Shown: positions 45,262-55,166, numbered from the stretch's first letter. The stretch: DNA of 64,000 nucleotides from Flavipsychrobacter sp. (GCA_016786615.1 JAEUVX010000011.1:186001-250000); one strand, 5' to 3'. The notes: generated from the letters alone by a model not told the origin. Numbers and translations are program-made.

Positions 45262-46698
45262 ATGGAATTTAAGATACTGCAAAAGCCATCGGGCAAGAAT
45301 CATTTGTATATAATAGACGATGTTAAGTCTTTAAAAAACATTGCATCACTCAGCGATAAAGAACAAAAATATGCCACAGAGGCTATTGCCGCTGAACATA
45401 CGTCTGTTACCATCAACCAATATGGCGCACTGGTATATATATACAACCTGAAGGCAAAGAAAACAGATTGGCAAACTACGGAAACATTGCGCAAAGCAGG
45501 TGCTGAATGGCATGCGGTATGCAACAAAAACAAACTGGCTGATATTACCATCACCAACCTGTCTAAGCAGGCAAATGCTGCTTATGTACTGGCAGAGGGT
45601 ATGGCGCTGGCTGCTTATCAATTCCTGAAATATCGCAGCGATGCAAAGAAGATAACACAATCGCTGAAGACAATATCATTTACCAAAGAAAGCATTACGC
45701 TGAAAGAGGTAAGCCAGTTGAGCATCATCAACGAAGCTGTTTACCGTGCACGTACACTGGTAAACGAACCACTGAACTATCTGACAGCAGAACAGCTTTC
45801 TAAAGAAATACAACAACTAGGCAAAGAAGCAGGATTTACGGTACGTGTGCTGAACAAAGCACAGATTACCAAAGAGAAAATGGGAGGTATCCTTGCAGTG
45901 AACCGTGGTAGCATTTTGCCGCCAACATTCACCATCATGGAATACAAGCCTAAAAAAGCCATCAACAAAAAGCCTATAGTACTGGTAGGTAAGGGTATTG
46001 TATATGATACAGGCGGCCTTAGCCTGAAGCCTACATTGGCTTCTATGGACCGCATGAAGAGCGATATGAGCGGTGCTGCATTGGTAAGTGCTTCTATGTA
46101 TGCGCTGAGCAGAATGCAATTGCCACTGCATGTTATTGCACTGGTACCTGCTACTGAAAACCGCCCCGGCGAAAACGCATACACACCTGGTGATGTTATT
46201 ACCATGTACGACGGCACTACAGTAGAAGTATTGAATACAGATGCTGAAGGTCGCCTTGTACTGGCAGATGCACTGCATTGGGCAAAACGCTACAAACCTG
46301 AACTGGTAGTAGACTTTGCAACCCTCACTGGTGCTGCATCCGTAGCTGTTGGTGAGCATGGTATAGTATGTATGGGTACTGCTGATGACAATACAAAAGA
46401 AGCATTCAAAAACAGTGGTTTCCGCCAGTACGAAAGGTTGGTAGAATACCCGCTGTGGGATGAATACGGCGACCAGATAAAATCTGACATTGCCGATCTG
46501 AAAAACGTAGGCGGTCCTTCTGGGGGCGCTATCACAGCAGGTAAATTCCTGGAGCATTTTACAGAATATCCGTGGATGCACTTCGACATAGCAGGCGTAT
46601 CGCACAGCATTACCAAACGTAGCTACATGCCTGCAGGTGGTACAGGTTACGGTATTCGTATGCTGCTCGACTTCCTGATGCACTACGGTAAAGCATAA
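45262..46698 (+). CDS. Leucyl aminopeptidase family protein (M17)
   Basis: Cytosolic dimetal aminopeptidase that removes N-terminal residues. The 478-residue protein has the divergent N-terminal domain and the conserved C-terminal catalytic domain: VGKGIVYDTGGLSLKP (Lys and Asp metal ligands), MKSDMSGAA, and the M17 signature NTDAEGRLVLADAL. These carry the expected metal-binding Lys, Asp and Glu and the catalytic Arg. It heads a rightward unit with pdxA 28 nt downstream. No signal peptide, so intracellular. Confidence 0.93.
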   Translation: MEFKILQKPSGKNHLYIIDDVKSLKNIASLSDKEQKYATEAIAAEHTSVTINQYGALVYIYNLKAKKTDWQTTETLRKAGAEWHAVCNKNKLADITITNLSKQANAAYVLAEGMALAAYQFLKYRSDAKKITQSLKTISFTKESITLKEVSQLSIINEAVYRARTLVNEPLNYLTAEQLSKEIQQLGKEAGFTVRVLNKAQITKEKMGGILAVNRGSILPPTFTIMEYKPKKAINKKPIVLVGKGIVYDTGGLSLKPTLASMDRMKSDMSGAALVSASMYALSRMQLPLHVIALVPATENRPGENAYTPGDVITMYDGTTVEVLNTDAEGRLVLADALHWAKRYKPELVVDFATLTGAASVAVGEHGIVCMGTADDNTKEAFKNSGFRQYERLVEYPLWDEYGDQIKSDIADLKNVGGPSGGAITAGKFLEHFTEYPWMHFDIAGVSHSITKRSYMPAGGTGYGIRMLLDFLMHYGKA

Positions 46699-46726
46699 TT
46701 ATAATTCAACAACAAGCTGTTTGCTC

Positions 46727-47824
46727 ATGCAACCTAACAATATAGAAAAACCGATAATTGGCATTACAACAGGCGACCTAAACGGTATTGGCCCGGAAGT
46801 AATCATCAAAACATTGTCGGACAACAGGATACTCGATTTGTGTACACCGGTGATTTTTGCCTCTAACAAGCTTATTAATTTTTACAGAAAACTTGTTACG
46901 GTAGAACACCCTATGAATTTCAGCAGTACGAAAGACCTTACCAAGCTGCATCCTAAGCAGGTAAACATTTTCAACTGCTGGGAGGAAGAAGTACCACTGC
47001 AGCCCGGGCAACTTACAGATGCTGCGGGCAAGTACGCTATCCGCTCGCTGCAGGTAGCTACACAATGCCTGAAGGATGGCGAACTGGATGCGATAGTTAC
47101 AGCACCTATTCATAAGAACAATACACAGAGCAACGATTTCCCTTTCACAGGTCACACACCGTTCCTGAAAGAGAAATTCGGTGCTAAAGATGTGGTAATG
47201 ATACTCTATAGCCACAATCTGCGCGTGGCGCTTGCTACAGAGCATATTCCTGTAGCAAAAGTGGCTGAGACTATTACAAAAGAACTGCTGCTGAGCAAGC
47301 TGAACATACTACGCGACACACTGATAAAAGACTTTGGTATAGACAAACCAAAGATTGCTGTACTTGGCCTCAACCCGCACGCTGGCGACGGTGGCCAGAT
47401 AGGCAACGAAGACATAAATGTCATCAAACCAGCAATAGACAGTATGCAACAAGCAGGGCATCTTGTTTACGGACCTTACAGTGCAGATGCTTTTTTTGCA
47501 CGTAGCAGCTATGTAAACTTTGATGCAGTGCTGGCTATGTATCACGATCAGGGTTTGATACCATTCAAAACACTGGCACATGGCGAGGGTGTAAACTATA
47601 CCGCAGGTTTACCTGTGGTGCGCACGTCACCTGACCATGGCACAGCATTCGATATTGCCGGGCAAGGCATTGCAGACCCATCTTCTTTTCAGGAGGCTTT
47701 GTTTCAGGCAATAGATCTGGTAAGGCAGCGTGCAGAATACGCTATTTACACTGCCAACCCCATGCGCCGCGGGCGAATAGAGAAGGAAAAAGAAAACAGC
47801 ACTTCCCTTAAACTGGAAGAATAA
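46727..47824 (+). CDS. pdxA: 4-hydroxythreonine-4-phosphate dehydrogenase
   Basis: Oxidises 4-phosphohydroxythreonine in the deoxyxylulose-5-phosphate-dependent pyridoxal phosphate pathway. The 365-residue protein has the typical start IIGITTGDLNGIGPEVI, the metal-binding His in GHTPFLKEKFG, the LNPHAGDGGQIGNED block, and the C-terminal YHDQGLIPFKTLAHGEGVN with DHGTAFDIAG. The ATG at 46727 is used; a TTG at 46721 would add two residues. pdxJ is not in the window. It is followed by a terminator, so it ends the aminopeptidase-pdxA unit. Confidence 0.96.
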   Translation: MQPNNIEKPIIGITTGDLNGIGPEVIIKTLSDNRILDLCTPVIFASNKLINFYRKLVTVEHPMNFSSTKDLTKLHPKQVNIFNCWEEEVPLQPGQLTDAAGKYAIRSLQVATQCLKDGELDAIVTAPIHKNNTQSNDFPFTGHTPFLKEKFGAKDVVMILYSHNLRVALATEHIPVAKVAETITKELLLSKLNILRDTLIKDFGIDKPKIAVLGLNPHAGDGGQIGNEDINVIKPAIDSMQQAGHLVYGPYSADAFFARSSYVNFDAVLAMYHDQGLIPFKTLAHGEGVNYTAGLPVVRTSPDHGTAFDIAGQGIADPSSFQEALFQAIDLVRQRAEYAIYTANPMRRGRIEKEKENSTSLKLEE

Positions 47825-47835
47825 ATAATACCAAA

Positions 47836-47860
47836 GCACACTTCAGGGTGTGCATTTTTT
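47836..47860 (+). terminator. pdxA terminator
   Basis: A 6-bp stem GCACAC/GTGTGC (47836-47841 with 47848-47853) followed by ATTTTTT. Moderate stem, good T-run, 11 nt after the pdxA stop. Confidence 0.65.
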
Positions 47861-47878
47861 ATCGAGATACAAACGGCT

Positions 47879-47886
47879 TAACTTTA
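47879..47886 (+). promoter_or_regulatory. -7 element (TAACTTTA)
   Basis: TAACTTTA, 7 of 8 to TAnnTTTG, 21 bp upstream of the M16 protease ATG at 47908 and just after the pdxA terminator. Confidence 0.4.
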
Positions 47887-47907
47887 GCGTTTCACAGAGA
47901 AAGAGAT

Positions 47908-49149
47908 ATGTTAGACTTCGAAAGATTTACATTAGAGAACGGGCTGCGTGTAATTGTACACAAAGACACCACTACCCCTATGGTAGCGGTGAATGTATTG
48001 TATGATGTGGGCGCAAGAGATGAAAACCCTGAACGTACCGGTTTCGCACACCTCTTCGAACACCTGATGTTTGGCGGCAGCGAAAACATACCATCGTACG
48101 ACGAGCCACTGCAGATGGCAGGTGGAGAAAACAATGCCTACACAACCAATGATATTACCAACTACTACATACAGCTGCCATTGCAGAATATTGAAACGGC
48201 TTTCTGGTTGGAGAGTGACCGTATGAATGCACTTGCATTCAGCGAGAAAAGCCTTGATGTGCAGCGTAAAGTGGTAAGCGAAGAGTTTAAAGAACACTAC
48301 ATCAACAAGCCATACGGCGATGCATGGGAACACTTGCGTAAATTGACGTATAAACAACACCCGTACCAGTGGATGACCATTGGTAAAGAGCTGAAACATA
48401 TTGAAGAGGCACAACTGGAAGATGTAAAATCTTTCTTCTACAAGCATTACCGCCCCGTTAATGCTATACTTGCTGTTGCAGGCAATGTAACAACAGAGCA
48501 AGTGAAAACGCTTGCAGAAAAATGGTTTGGCAACATACCAACAGGCGAGCAATATAATCGTAACCTGCCTGCAGAACCACCACAAACAGAAGCACGTACA
48601 GCTACTATCGAAGCAAATGTGCCACTCGACGCATTGTACAAAGCATGGCATATAGGTGGCCGCATGTCACCGTCTTACTACGCTGCAGACCTGATTACCG
48701 AAATCATGGGCAATGGCTTTGCATCACGCCTGTACCAGCGACTGGTAAAAGAACAACAACTGTTCAGTAATATCAGTTGTTACCATACAGGAAGCACAGA
48801 CCCTGGCCTGTTGGTAGTAGAAGGTAAGATTGTTGAAGGCAAAAATATAGAAGATGCCAATGCTGCGGTAGAAGCGGAAATTGAAAAACTGGTAAGCGAT
48901 GGTGTAACAGAAGATGAACTTCAAAAAGCGAAAAACAAGATAGAGGCCATGATAACTTTCGAAGACATGACCATTCTGTCTCGGGCAAATAACCTGGCAT
49001 TCTATGAATTGCTGGGTGACGCTAGCCTCATCAACAAAGAATGGGACAACTACAATGCGGTTAATACTACTATGCTGCAACAAACAGCACAGGAAGTATT
49101 CAGGAAAGAAAACAGCAACACATTATTTTATAAAAGAAAAGCGCAGTAA
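47908..49149 (+). CDS. M16-family zinc protease (insulinase-like)
   Basis: A 413-residue zinc peptidase. The inverted zinc motif HLFEH (HxxEH) is in GFAHLFEHLMFGG, with the distal Glu ligand in QRKVVSEEFKEHY, as in active M16 proteins. The length corresponds to one M16 half (active plus inactive domain), so the enzyme probably works as a dimer or with a partner. No signal peptide is seen; a cytosolic or peripheral location is likely. The ATG at 47908 lies after the promoter and begins the conserved strand (MLDFERFTLENGLRVIV); Met codons further upstream fall in the pdxA terminator. The next gene follows after 5 nt. Confidence 0.92.
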   Translation: MLDFERFTLENGLRVIVHKDTTTPMVAVNVLYDVGARDENPERTGFAHLFEHLMFGGSENIPSYDEPLQMAGGENNAYTTNDITNYYIQLPLQNIETAFWLESDRMNALAFSEKSLDVQRKVVSEEFKEHYINKPYGDAWEHLRKLTYKQHPYQWMTIGKELKHIEEAQLEDVKSFFYKHYRPVNAILAVAGNVTTEQVKTLAEKWFGNIPTGEQYNRNLPAEPPQTEARTATIEANVPLDALYKAWHIGGRMSPSYYAADLITEIMGNGFASRLYQRLVKEQQLFSNISCYHTGSTDPGLLVVEGKIVEGKNIEDANAAVEAEIEKLVSDGVTEDELQKAKNKIEAMITFEDMTILSRANNLAFYELLGDASLINKEWDNYNAVNTTMLQQTAQEVFRKENSNTLFYKRKAQ

Positions 49150-49154
49150 CCACC

Positions 49155-50129
49155 ATGCTCTTTGAAGGAAAAATTACAGACAACGGCTTTGATAACCGTA
49201 TCACAAAACTATTCGGCATACAATACCCCATTATACAAGCAGGTATGATATGGGCATCCGGATGGAAGCTCGCATCTGCCGTCAGCAATGCTGGTGGCCT
49301 CGGGCTGATAGGTGCGGGCAGCATGTACCCCGAAGTATTGCGCGAGCATATACAACAATGCAAAGCAGCAACAAATAAACCTTTTGGTGTAAATCTGCCA
49401 CTGTTGTACCCGGACATCGATAAACACATAGCTATCATTATAGAAGAAAAAGTACCTGTCGTTTTCACATCGGCAGGCAATCCTAAAACATGGACTGCTA
49501 AACTGAAAGAGAATGGCATAACGGTGGTACACGTAGTATCGAGTGCCAAGTTTGCAAAGAAATGCGAAGAAGCAGGTGTAGATGCTGTAGTGGCAGAAGG
49601 CTTTGAAGCGGGTGGGCACAATGGCCGCGAAGAAACAACCACACTCTGCCTGATACCAAATGTACGCCAAAGCACCAGCATACCGCTGATTGCAGCAGGT
49701 GGTATTGCCACAGGCCGTGCCATGTATGCTATGATGGCAATAGGCGCAGAAGGTGTACAGATAGGTAGCCGCTTTGTATGCACACCGGAGGCATCCAGCC
49801 ATCAGGCATTTAAAGATGCAGTGGTAGCCGCCAATGAGGGTGACACCATATTGACACTAAAAGAACTTACACCCGTACGTCTTATCAAAAACGACTTCTA
49901 CCGACGTGTGGCAGAAGCAGAAGAAAAATGTGCTAGTAAAGAAGAGATGGAAGCATTGCTTGGCAGGGCAAGAGCGAAAAAGGGTATGTTTGAAGGCGAC
50001 ATGACAGAAGGTGAACTGGAAATAGGACAGGTTAGCAGCATCATAAAGGATATTAAACCCGCAGCTAATATTGTTGCCGAAATCTGGTCTGAATTCACTG
50101 AAACCGCAAAAAATCCATTCCGTTTCTGA
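49155..50129 (+). CDS. Nitronate monooxygenase / FabK-like flavoprotein
   Basis: FMN-dependent TIM-barrel enzyme of 324 residues. Landmarks: QYPIIQAGMIWASG at the start, SNAGGLGLIGAG, the substrate-side EGFEAGGHNGRE and the phosphate-binding PLIAAGGIATGRAMYAMMAIGAEGVQIG ending (two overlapping parts). These fit the nitropropane dioxygenase/nitronate monooxygenase family, which also contains enoyl-ACP reductase II (FabK). A separate fabI exists at 55219, so a nitronate-detoxifying role is more likely, but the choice is not secure. It is 5 nt downstream of the M16 gene, in the same transcript. Confidence 0.85.
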   Translation: MLFEGKITDNGFDNRITKLFGIQYPIIQAGMIWASGWKLASAVSNAGGLGLIGAGSMYPEVLREHIQQCKAATNKPFGVNLPLLYPDIDKHIAIIIEEKVPVVFTSAGNPKTWTAKLKENGITVVHVVSSAKFAKKCEEAGVDAVVAEGFEAGGHNGREETTTLCLIPNVRQSTSIPLIAAGGIATGRAMYAMMAIGAEGVQIGSRFVCTPEASSHQAFKDAVVAANEGDTILTLKELTPVRLIKNDFYRRVAEAEEKCASKEEMEALLGRARAKKGMFEGDMTEGELEIGQVSSIIKDIKPAANIVAEIWSEFTETAKNPFRF

Positions 50130-50169
50130 AAATATTGCTTATATTACAATTTCTAAAATCAGGTAAAAT

Positions 50170-51897
50170 ATGAAAAAAGCCTACTTAACTCTTTTATTAG
50201 GTTTATCTTCTTTAATAGGCTATTCGCAAATAAGTGCACCCGATACTGTTTGCTATGGCACTCCGGTGACATATAGCACAACTTATCCTGCAAGTAGTTA
50301 TACTTGGTCGATAGGCGCGGTAAATACTGATCCATCATCTGTAAGCGGTAATGCACCCATAAAAATGCCGCATGCAACCGCATCTATATCAATGCAGTAT
50401 CAAAACGGTACATATTATGCATTCGTTACAAACAGGGCAGGCTCTTTAGTGAAATTAGATTTTGGTGCAAATCCATTCAGCACACCTGCAACTGTAGATT
50501 TGGGTGATTTAGGCGTCTTGGGTGATAGTACTATAGGTATAGATATTGTGAAAGATGACAACAACATCTGGCATGGATTTATGGTAAAAGGCAGGCAGCT
50601 GATACATGTAGATTTCGGTACAGACCTTAATACCAGTACACCGTCTGCAACAGCAATGAACTTCAACTCTTCATTTAACTACCCGTATTTCATATCAGTT
50701 AAGAAATACAATTCTGAATGGGTAGCTTTTGTCCTAAACAGGAATGGCTTTAATCCATTAGTAAGGCTTGATTTCGGAGGCTCATTATCTGCTACACCTA
50801 CTCCTAATAATGTGAATGTTAACGGATCTTTGAGTGTTCCGGTAAATATGGCATTGCATAATGAAGGTGCTGTATGGTACGCTTTAGTTACTAACCTCGG
50901 ATTCGGAGGCCCTGGCGGTGGTGATAAATTAGTACGCCTCAATTTTGGCTCTAATCTGAAAAATAACAGCCCTACTGATGTAAACCTTGCAAATCCGAAC
51001 AACCAATTAAGCAACCCACGTGCAGTATCTGTAGTTTCTACTTGTAATGATTTATATGCGCTTATTACAAATGAAAATAACAACAGGCTTACAAAAATCA
51101 GCTTTAGTGGCAATACTATGGCTGGTGTAGCATCAGGTACAAATCTTGGCACAATGGGTATTCCTGATAATGAAATCAACTCATTATCTCCGTTTTGGTA
51201 TCAAGGTCAGCTAAATTATATTGGCAGCAGTTTCGACTCAACAATCTATGTTATAAGCAATGTATTTACCCTGCCAACAACTAATGCAACTTTATACAAC
51301 ACAAATACATATACCAAATCAATGATTACTGGTGGTGTTTTTGATGTTATGGTACAGTGCAATCAAGGTTCTTTGACAGGTCCAAGGTCATTCTGCAAAC
51401 CAATTGTTGTAATAGGTAATATTAAAGTTGCTATTAAGCAAGATGTAGATACTTTAGTTGCATCAGGTACATTGTGCGAAAACTATGTATGGAAGTTTAA
51501 TGGTGTATTAATCCCTGGTGTAAATACACAAAGATACTATCCTACGCTGGGTACAGGTGTATATACTGTTACAGGCTCTACAGCCGGTTGTGCCGCAACA
51601 TCAAACTATCAGTATTTCGCTACAGGTATCGAAAATGTTTTGAACAACAACAATATTATCATCAGCCCCAACCCTTCTGCAGGTGTATTCAATATCAGTA
51701 TGCAAGGTGTTACCGGCAATATAACTATACAGTGCTACAATGTAATGGGTAGCCTGGTAGCTTCTAAAAACATAGAAACCATCAATGGTAATGTAAATAC
51801 TTCGATAGACCTGTCAAATATGGCTAAAGGTCTTTATCAGGTTAAATTGCAGGCTGCTGATGGTAGCAGTGTAGTAAAACAAGTAGTATTACAATAA
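50170..51897 (+). CDS. Repetitive secreted protein with T9SS type A sorting domain
   Basis: A 575-residue predicted T9SS cargo. After the signal peptide (to GYSQ, ~residue 20), residues ~60-390 hold five recurring units with a core such as LVKLDFGANPFS, LIHVDFGTDLNT, LVRLDFGGSLSA, LVRLNFGSNLKN and LTKISFSGNTMA, each followed by a (N/D)LG-like turn; a Y/W-x-A-x-V-x-N strand precedes several of them (YYAFVTN, WVAFVLN, WYALVTN, LYALITN). This is the pattern of a beta-propeller. A PKD/Ig-like segment follows (~410-490), and the last ~80 residues form the sorting domain (IIISPNPSAGVFNI ... LSNMAKGLYQVKLQ). Function unknown; a binding role is likely. Confidence 0.8.
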   Translation: MKKAYLTLLLGLSSLIGYSQISAPDTVCYGTPVTYSTTYPASSYTWSIGAVNTDPSSVSGNAPIKMPHATASISMQYQNGTYYAFVTNRAGSLVKLDFGANPFSTPATVDLGDLGVLGDSTIGIDIVKDDNNIWHGFMVKGRQLIHVDFGTDLNTSTPSATAMNFNSSFNYPYFISVKKYNSEWVAFVLNRNGFNPLVRLDFGGSLSATPTPNNVNVNGSLSVPVNMALHNEGAVWYALVTNLGFGGPGGGDKLVRLNFGSNLKNNSPTDVNLANPNNQLSNPRAVSVVSTCNDLYALITNENNNRLTKISFSGNTMAGVASGTNLGTMGIPDNEINSLSPFWYQGQLNYIGSSFDSTIYVISNVFTLPTTNATLYNTNTYTKSMITGGVFDVMVQCNQGSLTGPRSFCKPIVVIGNIKVAIKQDVDTLVASGTLCENYVWKFNGVLIPGVNTQRYYPTLGTGVYTVTGSTAGCAATSNYQYFATGIENVLNNNNIIISPNPSAGVFNISMQGVTGNITIQCYNVMGSLVASKNIETINGNVNTSIDLSNMAKGLYQVKLQAADGSSVVKQVVLQ

Positions 51898-51911
51898 TAT
51901 CTTTGAGATGT

Positions 51912-51953
51912 TTTAAAAGAAAAGCCCCGCATGTGCGGGGCTTTTCTTTTAAA
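51912..51953. terminator. Bidirectional hairpin terminator
   Basis: A perfect 19-bp stem (51912-51930 with 51935-51953) with ATGT loop and GCCCCGC/GCGGGGC core, flanked by A and T runs on both sides; it separates two convergent genes. The core is the same 7-mer pair used in the atp terminator. Confidence 0.92.
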
Positions 51954-51964
51954 TATCGTTGCTG

Positions 51965-53143
51965 CTACTCAATCATGTATGTCTCTCCGCCCTCCAGATT
52001 CAGATCTACATTATCACCTGCAATGCCTTCTATAGAACCTTTAATATGTGCTGCGTTCAGCAATACTTTTTCCAATTGCTTTTCACGTGCTTTCCATAGC
52101 TTCTCCATCTGCTCTCGTTCTTTTTGTATAGACAAACGCATGCTCATAAAGCCTTCCCTTATTGCTTTCCACTGTTCTGAAAATTCACTACTGATGAGAT
52201 AGTTATAGAGTAGCGTCATTTTATCTCCTTTATTTTCCTGACTTTTGGCAGCATTATATACTTTTATAACAACATCACGTAATATAGTCGTAACAGATTT
52301 TGCCTCAGGGAAGGTGCAAATCCATACACCATCCTTTTCACCAAAGCCATCCATATCTTTAGGCATTGCCTGCGTTACTATCACAGCTATATCAGCGCCA
52401 AGGTTGCGCATATCTGCCTTCAGCTTCTCTATCCAGTCATTGCTAAAGTCTTTGGTACGTTTACTTTCATAAATGATTTTACCACACTCCTGCCCGTAGT
52501 TATTGCGTACGGTTTGTATACAGTCTGCTCCACGTACCCCTTTGCCCACTTCTTCAACCATATCAAACGGGAAGCTGGCTCGCAGCAATTCTTCCAGCGC
52601 CAGCTCCTGCACCTCTCCCTGTAGCTGCATAGAGCCTTGCTCCTGTTTGCGCTTCATTTCTTCCGTCAGTTGTTTCTGGTCTTCCAGTTGTTTTTCAAGT
52701 TCTTTCACTTTCATAAAGTGTTCGTGCTCACGAAGCTTATTCAACTCCTCCACTTCTTTTTGCAATGTTGTTTTGAGTTGCTCACGCTCATTCATCAGCT
52801 TCTGCTGTACTTCTATCTCCAGTTGCTCCTCACGACTTTTTAGTTCCTGTTGCATTTTCAAGTATTCCAGCTCTTTAGCTCTTGCTTCTTTCAGGCGTGC
52901 TTCGTTATCGGCATTCGCCTGTTGCAGCATTTTCATCTGCACCTCATAGTCGCCTGCAAGTTGTTTGCGCAGGTGCTGCTCTACCTGTGCTACGGTTTCC
53001 GCCTCCTTCTTTTTATATTCATCTTCTTTTGTTCTTTGCCAGTCAACCATCTTTGCACGTAGTTCTTTCTGCACCTCTTCGCGTATAGCATCAGTAGGCT
53101 CAAATTCATGCGCACAATTAGGACAAGTGATCGTTGTATTCAT
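51965..53143 (-). CDS. DUF2130 coiled-coil protein
   Basis: A 392-residue cytosolic protein. It starts NTTITCPNCAHEFEP, a short zinc-ribbon-like CxxC, then a ~160-residue coiled coil rich in Glu, Lys and Gln (about 25-200), then the DUF2130 domain with ASFPFDMVEEVGKGVRGADCIQ and IIYESKRTKDFSNDWIEKLK, a pattern that recalls PD-(D/E)xK nuclease-like folds (the ESK motif). Function is not established. The ATG at 53143 opens directly on the zinc-ribbon; an in-frame Met 93 nt upstream adds unrelated residues and overlaps the divergent OmpA gene's promoter region. Confidence 0.85.
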   Translation of the reverse strand: MNTTITCPNCAHEFEPTDAIREEVQKELRAKMVDWQRTKEDEYKKKEAETVAQVEQHLRKQLAGDYEVQMKMLQQANADNEARLKEARAKELEYLKMQQELKSREEQLEIEVQQKLMNEREQLKTTLQKEVEELNKLREHEHFMKVKELEKQLEDQKQLTEEMKRKQEQGSMQLQGEVQELALEELLRASFPFDMVEEVGKGVRGADCIQTVRNNYGQECGKIIYESKRTKDFSNDWIEKLKADMRNLGADIAVIVTQAMPKDMDGFGEKDGVWICTFPEAKSVTTILRDVVIKVYNAAKSQENKGDKMTLLYNYLISSEFSEQWKAIREGFMSMRLSIQKEREQMEKLWKAREKQLEKVLLNAAHIKGSIEGIAGDNVDLNLEGGETYMIE

Positions 53144-53230
53144 AATAACCGCTATGGATTGGGAAAATACGAAGTTCGGTGTTATGCAGGTATGAAAGCA
53201 CTTATTATTTTTATGTACTTTTCCGTATTG

Positions 53231-55126
53231 ATGCACATTAAGTACGCTTTATTGTTTTCTGCCATGTTGTTTTGTGCTGCTTTGCAGGCACAACAAATTG
53301 CAGCACCCGGCAAAAATTATATGACCGCCATGGAGTACATGGCGAAAAAAAATAAAGCAAAAGCATACGAATACATGCAGATTGCTGTACGCGAAGATGC
53401 ATCCAACCCCGAAGTATATAGCACGTTAGGGCAATGGCTTTTTAAAGATCATCGATTTAAAGAAGCCGCTGATGTATTTATAAAAGCATCACAAAGCTGT
53501 CCGAATGGCAGTAAGGCATTTGCTTTACCGCTTGCTAAAAGCCTGCTATACAGCTACAGCCCCGATCAGGCATTACAACTCATTGCAGCATATGGTACAC
53601 TGAAAGAAAAAAGTCAATGGGTATTGTTGCGCGAGCAGGCTTATTATATGAAGCAAGCCCTGAATACACCTTTTAAGGATACAATATTCAACATGGGCAT
53701 CCGTGTAAACAGCCCTGACGCAGAGAGCTTCCCTTATATCACAGCAGATACGCAAAACCTGTTTTTCACACGCAGGGTAAACGGCATAGACGAGGATTTT
53801 TACACCGCACATATAGATAGTTGCGGGGGATGGTTCAAAGCACGCAACATGGGCAGCCCTCCCAACTCCAAACACTTCGAATCTGCCCAAAGCATTTCGG
53901 GGGATGGCCATTATCTCTTTTTTATGAAATGTGATAATCGTAGCGAAACGGGCTGGGACCAAGGTGGTTGCGACTTATTCATGGCATATACTGCTGATAG
54001 TATATGGAGTATTCCCGAAAACTTTGGCGGCACTATCAACACGCCGGGGTTTGAAGGAATGCCATGCCTTACACCCGATAACCGACAACTGTATTTCGTA
54101 AGCAACCGCGAAGGTGGTTATGGCGGATTGGATATATGGATGTCTGAATTCAAATTGGGATTGTGGCAGGCACCGCAGAATCTTGGCCCGCTTATCAATA
54201 CCCAATACGATGAAACAGCTCCTTTTATTCACGTAGATAATAATACACTCTATTTTGTCAGTACCGGGCATCCTGGCATGGGCGGGCAGGACATTTACTA
54301 CAGCCGCAGGGTAAATGATACTACATGGGGGAAACCGCAAAACATGGGCTATCCTATCAATACCCCGTATGACGAAAACAGCATCAATATCAGCTTTGAC
54401 GGGCTAAGGGCTTTTATGGCTTCGGACAGAGACAGTGCAGCAGGAAATTTTGATTTATATGAATTCAAATTATCGCCCGGTACGCAACCAATACCTGTAG
54501 CATTAATAAAAGGAATCACATATGACAGCCTCAATAAATCGAGATTAAGCATGACCAGCATTTATATTAACGACCCGAAAACCAATCAGCCATCATATCA
54601 TTACACATCTAACAGGGGAGATGGTAGCTATATGATAACACTACCAACAGGATACCAATACAATTATACTGCTGACCGCATCGGCTATATGGCTATGAAT
54701 GGCATTATAGACCTTAGAAATAATAAAAACACCGAAGTTATTTCATTCAACATACCTATGTTGCCAAATGACTATGTAAAGCCGGTAAATGACAGCCTTA
54801 TTGTCACAATACCATTCCCGATTAACAGTAAGTCTATTCCCGATTCAGGGAAAGCATTATTACAAACAGCTATGGAACCATGGTTGCAGGAAAGCGGGCT
54901 TACGATTATTATCAATGGCTACACCGATAATTCGGGCAATCCGCTGCTAAACGAAGAACTATCTTATCTGCGGGCAAACCTTGTAAGTAAAGAGATAACA
55001 GCAATGGGTATAGACCAAGGCCTGATAGATGCCAAAGGCTGGGGCGAAGCAAATCCGATAGCTCCCAACGATACTGATGAAAATAAAAACCAAAACCGCA
55101 GGGTAGAGGTTATCATCAGGCGTTGA
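53231..55126 (+). CDS. OmpA-family protein with TPR and PD40 repeats (PorE-like)
   Basis: Periplasmic/outer-membrane peptidoglycan-anchoring protein of 631 residues from the ATG at 53231. Order: signal peptide (HIKYALLFSAMLFCAALQAQQ), a TPR-like helical part (EYMAKKNKAKAYEYM ... EAADVFIKAS), a WD40/PD40 propeller with repeated SPDG-like turns (ITADTQNLFFTRR, LTPDNRQLYFVSNREGG, VDNNTLYFVSTGHPGMGG), a carboxypeptidase-regulatory-like domain, and a C-terminal OmpA domain (IIINGYTDNSGNPLLNEELS, NRRVEVII). This is the domain order described for the T9SS protein PorE, but PorE is a lipoprotein and no good lipobox is seen. An earlier ATG at 53192 is possible. Confidence 0.82.
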   Translation: MHIKYALLFSAMLFCAALQAQQIAAPGKNYMTAMEYMAKKNKAKAYEYMQIAVREDASNPEVYSTLGQWLFKDHRFKEAADVFIKASQSCPNGSKAFALPLAKSLLYSYSPDQALQLIAAYGTLKEKSQWVLLREQAYYMKQALNTPFKDTIFNMGIRVNSPDAESFPYITADTQNLFFTRRVNGIDEDFYTAHIDSCGGWFKARNMGSPPNSKHFESAQSISGDGHYLFFMKCDNRSETGWDQGGCDLFMAYTADSIWSIPENFGGTINTPGFEGMPCLTPDNRQLYFVSNREGGYGGLDIWMSEFKLGLWQAPQNLGPLINTQYDETAPFIHVDNNTLYFVSTGHPGMGGQDIYYSRRVNDTTWGKPQNMGYPINTPYDENSINISFDGLRAFMASDRDSAAGNFDLYEFKLSPGTQPIPVALIKGITYDSLNKSRLSMTSIYINDPKTNQPSYHYTSNRGDGSYMITLPTGYQYNYTADRIGYMAMNGIIDLRNNKNTEVISFNIPMLPNDYVKPVNDSLIVTIPFPINSKSIPDSGKALLQTAMEPWLQESGLTIIINGYTDNSGNPLLNEELSYLRANLVSKEITAMGIDQGLIDAKGWGEANPIAPNDTDENKNQNRRVEVIIRR

Positions 55127-55166
55127 CGATTACAAGCTGCTTATTAACATAATTTATATACTGCTG

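Noticed and set aside
45817-46683. 288-codon open frame antisense to the M17 aminopeptidase
   Set aside because: Cys/His/Tyr-rich composition typical of the reverse complement of conserved coding sequence; no start signals.
49155-50129. Reading the flavoprotein as FabK
   Set aside because: fabI is intact at 55219, and the EGFEAGGHNGRE region suits nitronate monooxygenases at least as well; kept only as an alternative.
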